A stretch of DNA of 64,000 nt, from NCBI RefSeq assembly GCF_052119645.1, contig NZ_JBGQOM010000014.1, positions 59,028 through 123,027 of the forward strand, in the 5' to 3' direction. The DNA comes from Paraglaciecola sp030730205 (GTDB lineage Bacteria; Pseudomonadota; Gammaproteobacteria; Enterobacterales; Alteromonadaceae). Position 1 is the first letter of the stretch; every line of letters begins with the position of its first letter. The notes below the pieces were generated by a model. The model did not search any database, had not been told where the DNA came from, and saw only the letters and a program-made list of their open reading frames with translations. A program made the position numbers and the translations under genes. Shown in pieces: positions 26,824 through 35,193 of this stretch.

Positions 26824-28017
26824 TTAAGCATGCGCCAATAACTGCTTAACAATATCAAGGTAACGACTCTGCATTTGCGTGGGGTGCCAACTTTTTCTTA
26901 GGGTAAGGCCAATTTCACGATGAGTTCCAGGTAAAATCATCGGACAAACTGCAAGTAAACCTGCACGGACTTCCACTTCAACCTGACGGGCAGGAAGCAA
27001 GGCTGCCCGTTCACTGTTAAGCAATATACCACGCACAGCAACTAACGAACTGCATTCGATAACATGAGAGGGTGGACTTAAGCCTCGCCCGGTAAATATT
27101 TGGCTAAATACATGGCGTGCAGGTGTGCTTTTAGCTGGTGCGACCCAATCAAGTTGTTGTAATTCGGCAGTTGAAATACTTTGGCGATTCGCCAATAGAT
27201 GATCCGCTTTCACCACAATACTCAGCTGATCATCAAACAGATGAATTTGTCGCATGTCTTGTTGGGCTTGTAACGGACGAAGGGCACCGATAATAACGTC
27301 TAATTGGCCGTGCAACAGACTGTTAAATTGCTCACTGTAAGGGCCATCGATAATAGAAATTCTTGCATCAGGAAACTCACTATTGAGTTGTAAAACAGAC
27401 AAGGGCACGATATCGGTACGAGCGAGGGGTAAGCTACCCACCCGTAACGAACCATCCATTTGGCCCATCGTTTCATTGATTTCTTCAACACCTTGTTGTA
27501 ATTCCACAAAAAACAAACTGGCGTAGCGGCGCAATTGCTTTGCTCGCCAGCTGGGTTCCACACCTGTAGGGGAGCGTTGAAGGAGTCTTTGTTCGCACAC
27601 ATGCTCAAGATCTTTAATGCTGCGATGCAAGGTGGGTTGTGATAAGCCCAATCTCACTGCTGCACCAGTGTAGCTTTGTAATTCAACGATATGAATTAAG
27701 GCCCTTAACTGACGAGTACTTACAGAGCGGATAAAGGTTGAGCGTTTAGCTTTATCTTGGCCAAATAGGATGCTGCTAAACTCTTGAAGTTGCTCAAAGG
27801 CTCGACTCACCCGCGTTAAAAAACGTTCGCCTACCTCGGTAGTCTGCATGCCTGAGTGAGAACGGTCAAAAAGAACATGCCCCAGTTCAGTTTCCAACTT
27901 ATTAATACCCTGTGTTAAGGCTGATTGGCTAAGACAAATTTGCTGTGCGGCTTGGCTTAATGTGCCAAATTCCTTGATTTTTAACGCACACATTAGGTGC
28001 CGGGTATTGAAATTCAC
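26824..28017 (-). CDS. LysR-type regulator with two tandem HTH domains, divergent from the lig operon
   Basis: A 397-residue protein, about 100 longer than normal LysR regulators because it has two N-terminal winged-HTH units. The first (about residues 6-65) reads FGTLSQAAQQICLSQSALTQ. The second (about 94-155) reads SYTGAAVRLGLSQPTLHRSI and keeps the same RSPTGVEPS-type turn. A periplasmic-binding-like effector domain follows (about 185-397). It diverges from ligK with a perfect palindrome between them. It is likely the regulator of the protocatechuate 4,5-cleavage operon. Confidence 0.88.
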   Translation of the reverse strand: MNFNTRHLMCALKIKEFGTLSQAAQQICLSQSALTQGINKLETELGHVLFDRSHSGMQTTEVGERFLTRVSRAFEQLQEFSSILFGQDKAKRSTFIRSVSTRQLRALIHIVELQSYTGAAVRLGLSQPTLHRSIKDLEHVCEQRLLQRSPTGVEPSWRAKQLRRYASLFFVELQQGVEEINETMGQMDGSLRVGSLPLARTDIVPLSVLQLNSEFPDARISIIDGPYSEQFNSLLHGQLDVIIGALRPLQAQQDMRQIHLFDDQLSIVVKADHLLANRQSISTAELQQLDWVAPAKSTPARHVFSQIFTGRGLSPPSHVIECSSLVAVRGILLNSERAALLPARQVEVEVRAGLLAVCPMILPGTHREIGLTLRKSWHPTQMQSRYLDIVKQLLAHA

Positions 28018-28049
28018 GATTGAAAAACCTTAATCAGCTTTAATACTTA

Positions 28050-28067
28050 TTTTCTAATTATAGAAAA
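28050..28067. promoter_or_regulatory. LysR-type operator palindrome in the lysR-ligK intergenic region
   Basis: TTTTCTA-ATTA-TAGAAAA is a perfect 18-bp inverted repeat containing the T-N11-A pattern of LysR operators. It lies 33 bp from the regulator start and 88 bp from ligK, the usual place for such a site. Confidence 0.7.
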
Positions 28068-28154
28068 ATCTAATGGAGCATGACAGCTTTCTAAAGTTTT
28101 TTTTACCTTTAGTTAACGCATACTCAGTCCATCAAAACTACATAGAGATAAATT

Positions 28155-28844
28155 ATGCCTGTTTGTATTACCGATATCGCACGTCCTAGTGACCAGACGG
28201 TGGCAAAGTTTAAAAATGCTGAAGTCGCTACGGTGCATGAATCACAGGGCCGTAAGGGATTATTAGCTGAATATATGCGTCCTATATTTCGTCCTGCGCG
28301 CATCGCGGGTCCCGCAGTGACCTGTGAAGTTGCGCCGGGAGATAATTGGATGATCCACGTTGCGGTTGAGCAATGCCAACCGGGTGATATTCTCGTTGTC
28401 GCGCCTACCAGCCCCTGCGTTGATGGTTTTTTTGGTGACTTACTCGCTACTTCATTAAAAGCCCGAGGTGTGCTCGGTTTAATTATTGATGGTGGTGTGC
28501 GCGATGTGGCCACGCTCACCGAAATGGAGTTTCCGGTGTGGTCTAAGGCCATTTTTGCCCAAGGTGCGGTAAAAGAAACCGTAGGGAATGTAAATGTGCC
28601 AGTGGTTTGTGCCGGCGCCTATATTCGTCCTGGCGATATAATCGTGGCTGATGATGATGGTGTGGTGGTGGTGAAACGCGAAGAAGCTGATGCCGTAGAT
28701 GACAATGTACAAAAACGGGTGGCTAATGAAGAGCACAAACGCAAAATTTTAGCCAACGGCACCTTAGGTTTAGACCTATACAAAATGCGTGAGCGGCTAG
28801 CTGAAAAAGGCCTTATTTATGTAAAACAGGGTGAGGAAGGGTAA
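28155..28844 (+). CDS. ligK: 4-carboxy-4-hydroxy-2-oxoadipate aldolase / oxaloacetate decarboxylase
   Basis: A 229-residue RraA-like fold aldolase, last enzyme of protocatechuate 4,5-cleavage, splitting CHA to pyruvate and oxaloacetate. The conserved divalent-metal and substrate region is GLIIDGGVRDVATLTE at about 112-127, with a Gly-Asp-Asp-Gly run (VADDDGVVVV) near 170. It is first in the operon and its stop abuts the next ATG. The same protein is called GalC in gallate clusters. Confidence 0.92.
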   Translation: MPVCITDIARPSDQTVAKFKNAEVATVHESQGRKGLLAEYMRPIFRPARIAGPAVTCEVAPGDNWMIHVAVEQCQPGDILVVAPTSPCVDGFFGDLLATSLKARGVLGLIIDGGVRDVATLTEMEFPVWSKAIFAQGAVKETVGNVNVPVVCAGAYIRPGDIIVADDDGVVVVKREEADAVDDNVQKRVANEEHKRKILANGTLGLDLYKMRERLAEKGLIYVKQGEEG

Positions 28845-29927
28845 ATGTTACGCCCCATTCCTTGTTCTATTATGCGCGGTGGCACATCAAAAGGTCTGTA
28901 TTTTTTGGCTGAAGATCTACCGTCTGACAGCGCCAAGCGAGATGCATTATTACTTAATTTGATGGGCTCACCAGATGAACGGCAAATTGATGGCTTAGGC
29001 GGCGCTCATCCCCTGACCAGTAAAGTGGCTATTGTCAGTCCGTCAACACGCGAAGATGCGGACGTCGATTATTTGTTTTTACAAGTTGTAGTGGATAAAG
29101 CAGAAGTCAGTGACGCGCAAAACTGCGGCAATATTCTTGCTGGGGTAGGGCCGTTTGCTATTGAGCAAGGTATGGTTGGTGCAAACGACGACACGACTGA
29201 CGTGCGTATCCATATGCTTAATACTGGCTCAAATGCAATAGCAAGAGTACAAACGCCTAATGGTCGCGTGAATTACGCAGGTAAGGCGGCAATTGATGGT
29301 GTACCCGGCAGTGCGGCCCCTATTTTAATTGATTTTTTGGATGTGGCTGGCTCAAGTTGTGGTGCGCTTTTTCCTACCGGTAATGCCCAAGACATGATTA
29401 ATAACGTCGCAGTAAGCTGTATCGATAATGGCATGCCTGTGGTGCTGTTAAACGCCGCATCGTTTGGTTTGAGTGGCGCTGAATCGCCCGCTGAGCTTGA
29501 GGCTAACCTAGAACTGAAAGAACAAATTGAAGCGATTCGTTTAGAGGCGGGTAAACGCATGAACTTAGGTGATGTCAGTAAAAAGACCGTTCCTAAGATG
29601 AGTCTGATTTCACCGGCTTTACACGGAGGTGTTGTGAATACTAGAACGTTTATTCCACACCGTGTACATGACGCTATTGGCGTGCTTGGCTCTGTCAGTG
29701 TGGCTACCGCTTGTGTACTCAAAGGCACTGTGGCCTGTGATTTACTTAAACAAGAATTTGCTGATGGCAGTATCGAAATAGCCGTTGAGCATCCAACCGG
29801 TCAATTTATTGTTGAGATGGATGTAGCTGGCAGTGCGGATATCCGGCAATTTACCGTTAAACGCGCCGCTTTATTACGAACCGCTCGCATGTTAATGCGC
29901 GGTGAAGCCATGGCGTCAATAAGCTAA
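28845..29927 (+). CDS. galD: 4-oxalomesaconate tautomerase/isomerase (GalD/LigU, PrpF family)
   Basis: A 360-residue PrpF-family protein. It opens IPCSIMRGGTSKGLYF and has the cysteine-containing segments NCGNILAGVGPFA (near 89) and SSCGALFPTG (near 170), typical of the two-lobe diaminopimelate-epimerase fold. It equilibrates keto and enol (or double-bond) forms of 4-oxalomesaconate before hydration. It follows ligK without a gap. GalD and LigU cannot be told apart by eye. Confidence 0.9.
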   Translation: MLRPIPCSIMRGGTSKGLYFLAEDLPSDSAKRDALLLNLMGSPDERQIDGLGGAHPLTSKVAIVSPSTREDADVDYLFLQVVVDKAEVSDAQNCGNILAGVGPFAIEQGMVGANDDTTDVRIHMLNTGSNAIARVQTPNGRVNYAGKAAIDGVPGSAAPILIDFLDVAGSSCGALFPTGNAQDMINNVAVSCIDNGMPVVLLNAASFGLSGAESPAELEANLELKEQIEAIRLEAGKRMNLGDVSKKTVPKMSLISPALHGGVVNTRTFIPHRVHDAIGVLGSVSVATACVLKGTVACDLLKQEFADGSIEIAVEHPTGQFIVEMDVAGSADIRQFTVKRAALLRTARMLMRGEAMASIS

Positions 29928-29972
29928 GCCAATGAGCGACTGAATCACTACCCGAATTAAGAGGACAACCCC

Positions 29973-30992
29973 ATGATTATAGATTGCCATGGTCACTATA
30001 CGACCGCGCCTGAGCCCTTACAATTGTTCAGAGAAGCGCAGATAAAAGCCTTTAAAGAAGGAAAAGCCTTACCCGAAGTGCCCCATATCACAGACGACCA
30101 AATTCGTGAGAGCATCGACAAGAATCAAATTAAACTGCTAGATGAACGTGGTTTAGATATGACAATTTTTTCACCTCGAGCTTCTGCGATGGCCCATCAT
30201 ATCGGCGATGAAGCAGTATCAAAACAATGGACCTCGGCATGTAATGATTTAATTTCCCGTGTGGTGGATTTATATCCGCAGCGTTTTATTGGCGTGTGTC
30301 AGTTGCCACAGTCTGTAGGCGTTCCCATTAAAAATTCTATCGAAGAATTAGAACGTTGCGTCGTCGAAAAAGGATTTGTTGGCTGTAACTTAAACCCTGA
30401 TCCTTCAGGTGGTCACTGGAACTCAGCGCCTTTAACAGATCCCAGTTGGTATCCTTTTTACGAGAAAATGGTAGAGCTGGATGTGCCTGCCATGATTCAC
30501 GTATCTGGCTCGTGTAATCCTAATTTTCATGCCACAGGGGCACACTACATGAATGCTGATACCACGGCCTTTATGCAGTTTTTAGAAGGTAATTTGTTTA
30601 AAGACTTTCCAGAATTACGTTTTATTATTCCTCATGGCGGAGGTGCTGTTCCTTATCATTGGGGACGCTATCGTGGTTTAGCGGATATGCTTAAACAACC
30701 TCCGCTGCGCGAACATGTGATGAAAAACGTGTACTTTGATACCTGTGTTTATCATCAGCCGGGTATCGATTTATTGTTTAAGGTGATTGATATCGAAAAT
30801 ATTTTGTTTGGTTCAGAAATGATTGGCGCTGTGCGCGGTATCGACCCTGAAACCGGTCACTATTTTGATGATACTAAACGTTACGTTGACAGTCTGAAAC
30901 TGTCTGATGCAGACCGGACCAAAGTGTATTCAGGCAATGCGCGCCGTGTGTACCCCGGCCTCGGTCGTAAATTAACAGGAATGGGTTTATGA
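29973..30992 (+). CDS. ligJ: 4-oxalomesaconate hydratase
   Basis: A 339-residue amidohydrolase-fold enzyme adding water to 4-oxalomesaconate to give CHA. The N-terminal metal motif is DCHGHYT; FIIPHGGGAVPYHWGRY (about 212-228) and the late LFGSEM are typical of LigJ. Length matches LigJ (about 340). AGAGGAC lies before the ATG. It overlaps ligI by 4 bp. Confidence 0.93.
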   Translation: MIIDCHGHYTTAPEPLQLFREAQIKAFKEGKALPEVPHITDDQIRESIDKNQIKLLDERGLDMTIFSPRASAMAHHIGDEAVSKQWTSACNDLISRVVDLYPQRFIGVCQLPQSVGVPIKNSIEELERCVVEKGFVGCNLNPDPSGGHWNSAPLTDPSWYPFYEKMVELDVPAMIHVSGSCNPNFHATGAHYMNADTTAFMQFLEGNLFKDFPELRFIIPHGGGAVPYHWGRYRGLADMLKQPPLREHVMKNVYFDTCVYHQPGIDLLFKVIDIENILFGSEMIGAVRGIDPETGHYFDDTKRYVDSLKLSDADRTKVYSGNARRVYPGLGRKLTGMGL

Positions 30993-31879
30993 CACATTTT
31001 ACAAAAGATGCAGACTGGTTAGACTGGCATCCATCTCCCTCTAAACCAAGGTTTATTGTGCCACCAGGCGCGGTCGACGCTCATTGCCATGTGTTTGGCC
31101 CAGGCGCTGAATTCCCTTTTGCCCCTGAGCGCAAATACACGCCTTGTGATGCCTCCAAAGCCCAGCTTTGGAACTTGCGCGATTATCTTGGTTTTAGCCG
31201 TAATGTCGTGGTGCAAGCCACCTGTCATGGCGCCGATAACCGTGCCTTAGTTGACGCACTAAACGCCTCCCATGGCATGGCTCGAGGCGTTGCTACCGTC
31301 AAAGAAAGTATTACTGATGCTGAACTTGAAACCTTACATCAAGCGGGTGTGCGCGGTGTGCGGTTTAACTTTGTAAAGCGCTTAGTCGATGCCTTACCCT
31401 TTGATTCGTTGAAGCGTATTGCCGCCCGTATTAAAGAGCTAGATTGGCACATCGTGATTTATTTTGAAGGACAAGAGCTGCCGGAGCTTTATGACTTTTT
31501 TACCAGTTTACCTACTACAGTCGTGGTGGATCACATGGGTCGGCCTGATGTGAGTAAACCGATTGATGGTCCAGAATTTGCCCTGTTTTTAAAGCTGATG
31601 GGTGATAACGAAAACTTTTGGTCAAAAGTAAGTTGTCCAGAACGCTTGTCGCTGCTTGGCCCAACAAAGCATTATGTTGATGTGGTGCCTTTTGCGCGTA
31701 CCGTGGTTGAACAGTTTCCTGATCGCGTTTTATGGGGCACCGACTGGCCACATCCGAATATGAAAACTCATATGCCTGATGATGGACAATTAGTTGATAT
31801 GATCCCAATGATTGCGCCAACCGCCCAGTTGCAACACAAGTTGTTAGTGGATAATCCCATGCGCCTCTACTGGTCTTAA
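30989..31879 (+). CDS. ligI: 2-pyrone-4,6-dicarboxylate hydrolase
   Basis: A 296-residue amidohydrolase that opens the PDC lactone to 4-oxalomesaconate. It has DAHCHVFGPG (about residues 30-39), FVVDHMGRPD-like VVVDHMGRPD near 180 and the C-terminal LWGTDWPHPN, all hallmarks of the LigI family. It is translationally coupled to ligJ through an ATGA overlap. Confidence 0.95.
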   Translation: MTHFTKDADWLDWHPSPSKPRFIVPPGAVDAHCHVFGPGAEFPFAPERKYTPCDASKAQLWNLRDYLGFSRNVVVQATCHGADNRALVDALNASHGMARGVATVKESITDAELETLHQAGVRGVRFNFVKRLVDALPFDSLKRIAARIKELDWHIVIYFEGQELPELYDFFTSLPTTVVVDHMGRPDVSKPIDGPEFALFLKLMGDNENFWSKVSCPERLSLLGPTKHYVDVVPFARTVVEQFPDRVLWGTDWPHPNMKTHMPDDGQLVDMIPMIAPTAQLQHKLLVDNPMRLYWS

Positions 31880-31894
31880 GAGAAAGGAGTAAAC

Positions 31895-32281
31895 ATGTCA
31901 TTAGCTAAACCTTATAAGAATATTCCCGGCACCACTATTTTCGATGCTGAAATGGGGCGTTTGGGTTATCACTTAAATCAATTTTGCATGTCATTAATGA
32001 AAGCAGAAAACCGTGCCCGTTTTAAAGCCAATGAGCGCGTTTACCTTGATGAATGGCCTATGAGCGAAGAACAAAAATTAGCAGTCATGGCGCGCGATTA
32101 CAACCGGATGATGGCCACTGGTGGCAACATCTATTTTTTAGCAAAAATATTTTCAAGTGACGGTTTAAGTTTTCAATTTGCTGCTGCCACGATGACAGGC
32201 ATGAGCCAACCAGACTATGCACAAATGATGCTGCAAGGCGGTCGTTCGCCTCAGGGCAACATGTATGAAGGAGACATTTAA
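31895..32281 (+). CDS. ligA: Protocatechuate 4,5-dioxygenase alpha subunit
   Basis: The 128-residue small subunit of the class III extradiol dioxygenase. It includes the conserved GYHLNQFCMSLMKAENR and the C-terminal TGMSQPDYAQMMLQGGR. It forms a lid over the active site of LigB. AGAAAGGAG precedes the ATG, and its stop overlaps the ligB start by one base. Confidence 0.95.
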   Translation: MSLAKPYKNIPGTTIFDAEMGRLGYHLNQFCMSLMKAENRARFKANERVYLDEWPMSEEQKLAVMARDYNRMMATGGNIYFLAKIFSSDGLSFQFAAATMTGMSQPDYAQMMLQGGRSPQGNMYEGDI

Positions 32282-33120
32282 TGGCAAAAATTACTGCAGG
32301 TGTTGCTACCTCTCATGTGCCTGCCATTGGGGCGGCCATTGATAATGGTAAGACTCAAGATGCGTATTGGCAGCCCTTGTTTGCCGGTTACGATTTTGGT
32401 AAAGAATGGATAAAGCAGCAAAAGCCCGATGTGGTGATTTTGGTATACAACGATCACGCTTCTGCCTTTGATATGAACATTATTCCTACCTTTGCATTGG
32501 GCTGTGCGCCAACTTTTGCGCCTGCCGATGAAGGGTGGGGGCCGCGTCCAGTGCCCAGTGTTATGGGTTATCCAGAATTGGCTTCGCATATTGCTCAGTC
32601 GGTTATTCAACAAGATTTTGACTTAACGATTATTAACCAAATGGATGTGGATCACGGATTAACCGTGCCTATGTCATTGATGTTTGGTCAGCCAGAAGCG
32701 TGGCCTTGTAGAGTGATCCCACTGGCCGTAAATGTGGTGTTGTATCCCGCCCCATCAGGAAAACGCTGTTACAACTTAGGAAAGGCAATCCGCAAAGCTG
32801 TTGACAGTTTTGACGAAGATCTGAATGTGCAAATTTGGGGCACAGGTGGTATGAGCCACCAGTTGCAGGGGCCTCGGGCCGGATTAATTAATAAAGAATT
32901 TGATAATGCCTTTTTAGACCGTATCGTGGATGACGCTGAAAGTTTGGCCGACATGCCCCATTTTGATTATCTCAATCAAGCGGGCTCTGAAGGGGTTGAA
33001 TTAGTGATGTGGCTGATTATGCGCGGCGCCTTAAACGACAAAGTGAAGCTGAAAAAACGTTTCTATCATGTTCCTGCGTCTAATACTGCGGTTGGCCATC
33101 TTATTTTAGAAAATGATTAG
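32281..33120 (+). CDS. ligB: Protocatechuate 4,5-dioxygenase beta (catalytic) subunit
   Basis: The 279-residue catalytic subunit with non-heme Fe(II); it cleaves protocatechuate between C4 and C5 to CHMS. Iron ligands fit His12 (TSHVPAIG) and His59 (YNDHASAF), plus a Glu in SEGVELVMWL. Catalytic His is in GTGGMSHQLQGPR near 195. Length is typical (about 280-300). It gives the reference sequence for recognising the decayed copy at 37.8-38.3 kb. Confidence 0.96.
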   Translation: MAKITAGVATSHVPAIGAAIDNGKTQDAYWQPLFAGYDFGKEWIKQQKPDVVILVYNDHASAFDMNIIPTFALGCAPTFAPADEGWGPRPVPSVMGYPELASHIAQSVIQQDFDLTIINQMDVDHGLTVPMSLMFGQPEAWPCRVIPLAVNVVLYPAPSGKRCYNLGKAIRKAVDSFDEDLNVQIWGTGGMSHQLQGPRAGLINKEFDNAFLDRIVDDAESLADMPHFDYLNQAGSEGVELVMWLIMRGALNDKVKLKKRFYHVPASNTAVGHLILEND

Positions 33121-33129
33121 GAGTTGATG

Positions 33130-34068
33130 ATGAAAGTAATAGTGGTAGGCCCAGGTGCCTTTGGTATCAAACATTTAGATGGTATTAAAAATATTGACGG
33201 CGTAGAAGTGGTTGCCCTTGTGGGTCGTTCTGCTGAGAAAACCCAAAAAGTCGCGGATGACTATGGCATTCCACAGGTTTTTACTGACCTGGCTGAAGCA
33301 CTTAAAATTGACGCTGACGCGGTTATCTTGTGTACACCAACTCAGCAACATGCAGAACAATCCATTCAGTGTATGCAAGCGGGTAAACACGTTCAGGTTG
33401 AGATCCCTCTTGCGGATAGTTGGGCTGATTCACAAGCGGTGGTTAACACGCAGCAAGAGACCGGATTAACCTGCATGGTTGGTCATACTCGTCGCTTTAA
33501 TCCCTCACACCAATGGATACACAAGCGTATTACTGCGGGCGAACTCAACATTCAACAAATGGATGTACAAACCTATTTCTTCCGACGCAAAAATATTAAT
33601 GCCAAAGGCGAAGCGCGATCTTGGACCGATCATTTGTTGTGGCACCATGCTGCCCATACAGTTGATTTATTTGCTTATCAGGCTGGCAGTAAGATTGTCA
33701 AAGCCAATGCTATACAAGGGCCGATACATCCTGAGTTAGGTATAGCACTAGACATGTCGATTCAACTGCAAGCTGAAAACGGCGCCATTTGTACCTTGTC
33801 ACTGTCTTTTAATAACGACGGCCCCTTAGGGACGTTCTTCCGCTACATATGTGATAACGGCACTTACATTGCCCGGTATGACGATTTAGTTGATGGCAAA
33901 GAAAGCGCGATTGATGTGTCGAATGTTGACGTATCGATGAATGGCATTGAGTTACAAGACCGGGAATTTTTTGCCGCTATTAAAGAAGGCCGTGAGCCTA
34001 ATTCAAGTGTGGGTCAAGTATTGGCTTGTTATAAAGTGCTACATGATCTTGAACAACAATTGGCTTAA
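33130..34068 (+). CDS. ligC: 4-carboxy-2-hydroxymuconate-6-semialdehyde dehydrogenase
   Basis: A 312-residue Gfo/Idh/MocA-family dehydrogenase oxidising CHMS hemiacetal to 2-pyrone-4,6-dicarboxylate with NAD(P)+. Rossmann motif VVGPGAFGIKHLDGI at the start, then VGHTRRFNPSHQW near 120 and a C-terminal alpha/beta sheet domain. AGGAG is 6 nt before this ATG and only 3 nt before an in-frame ATG at 33127, so the second is preferred. Confidence 0.93.
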   Translation: MKVIVVGPGAFGIKHLDGIKNIDGVEVVALVGRSAEKTQKVADDYGIPQVFTDLAEALKIDADAVILCTPTQQHAEQSIQCMQAGKHVQVEIPLADSWADSQAVVNTQQETGLTCMVGHTRRFNPSHQWIHKRITAGELNIQQMDVQTYFFRRKNINAKGEARSWTDHLLWHHAAHTVDLFAYQAGSKIVKANAIQGPIHPELGIALDMSIQLQAENGAICTLSLSFNNDGPLGTFFRYICDNGTYIARYDDLVDGKESAIDVSNVDVSMNGIELQDREFFAAIKEGREPNSSVGQVLACYKVLHDLEQQLA

Positions 34069-34099
34069 TTTTTAGAACAAAACAAAGAAGGGCTTCATT

Positions 34100-35086
34100 T
34101 TGAAACAACGCGCTATTGCCGGACAATGGGTATCAGAAATAGGTTTGGGCTGTATGAATTTAAGCCATGCCTACGGTCATCCTTTAACAGAAAGCGAAGC
34201 CGCTAAGGTTGTCAATGAAGCCCTCGATATTGGTGTAACACACTTTGATACGGCTGCCCTATATGGATTTGGCCAAAACGAATTACTGTTAGGTAAATTA
34301 CTTAAGGCGCAGCGCCATAATCTCTTTTTAGCCAGCAAGTGCGGTATGACAGGCGTAGACGGCAAGCGGGTTATCGATGGTCGACCAGCCACTTTACGTT
34401 TAACCATTGAGCAAGCTCTAACAAGCTTACAAACTGACGTGCTGGACCTGTACTACTTGCATCGCTGGGATAAGGAAGTCCCCATTGAAGACAGCGTAGG
34501 AGAGTTAAGCAATATGGTGGCTGAAGGTAAAATAAAAGCGATCGGTTTATGCGAAGTTTCTTCAGCGACCTTACGCAAGGCTCATGCGGTGCACCCGATT
34601 GCTGCGCTGCAAACTGAATACTCCTTATGGACTCGCAATGCTGAAATTTCAGTACTCGAAACCTGTCAGCAGCTCGGCACTGCATTTGTGGCGTTCTCAC
34701 CATTGGCTCGTGGCTTTTTGAGTGGTCAAGTAAAAGATAAAAATGACTTAGTTGATGGGGATATCCGTAAGGGAATGCCGCGCTTTCAAGCCGAGCATAT
34801 GCAAAAGAATCTGCCTCTGCTTACTGAACTTAACATGCTTAGTGACGAATTACATTGCTCGATGCCCCAACTCGCCTTAGCGTGGCTATTAGGTCAAGGT
34901 GAGCATATTCATCCTATTCCGGGCACCACAAATGTGGGGCATTTACGTGACAATATCGGCGCCTCTAAAGTCACGCTTAAGCAAGTACACATAGAGAAAC
35001 TAAATCAGCTATTTGCTCCAGAATGTATTAGTGGACCGCGTTATCCAGCGGCTACCCAATTAGAAATTGATACTGAAGAATTCTAA
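34100..35086 (+). CDS. Aldo/keto reductase
   Basis: A 328-residue AKR of the YajO/YakC-like group. It has GLGCMNLSHAYG near the start, the catalytic set Asp (HFDTAALYG), Lys (ASKCG) and His (LDLYYLHRWD), and NADPH-loop residues near PIPGTTNVGHLRDNIGA. The start appears to be TTG with AAGG upstream. It lies 31 bp after ligC. No canonical step of protocatechuate 4,5-cleavage needs it; it may detoxify semialdehydes or process a side-chain aromatic. Substrate unknown. Confidence 0.87.
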   Translation: MKQRAIAGQWVSEIGLGCMNLSHAYGHPLTESEAAKVVNEALDIGVTHFDTAALYGFGQNELLLGKLLKAQRHNLFLASKCGMTGVDGKRVIDGRPATLRLTIEQALTSLQTDVLDLYYLHRWDKEVPIEDSVGELSNMVAEGKIKAIGLCEVSSATLRKAHAVHPIAALQTEYSLWTRNAEISVLETCQQLGTAFVAFSPLARGFLSGQVKDKNDLVDGDIRKGMPRFQAEHMQKNLPLLTELNMLSDELHCSMPQLALAWLLGQGEHIHPIPGTTNVGHLRDNIGASKVTLKQVHIEKLNQLFAPECISGPRYPAATQLEIDTEEF

Positions 35087-35193
35087 AAATTGCCTAATTG
35101 GCACTCGACGATAATAAGAAAGTAAACCCATATAAAAATAATAAAAACCAAAAATTAACCTCTGTACCCAACTACAAAAAGGAAATTATCACT

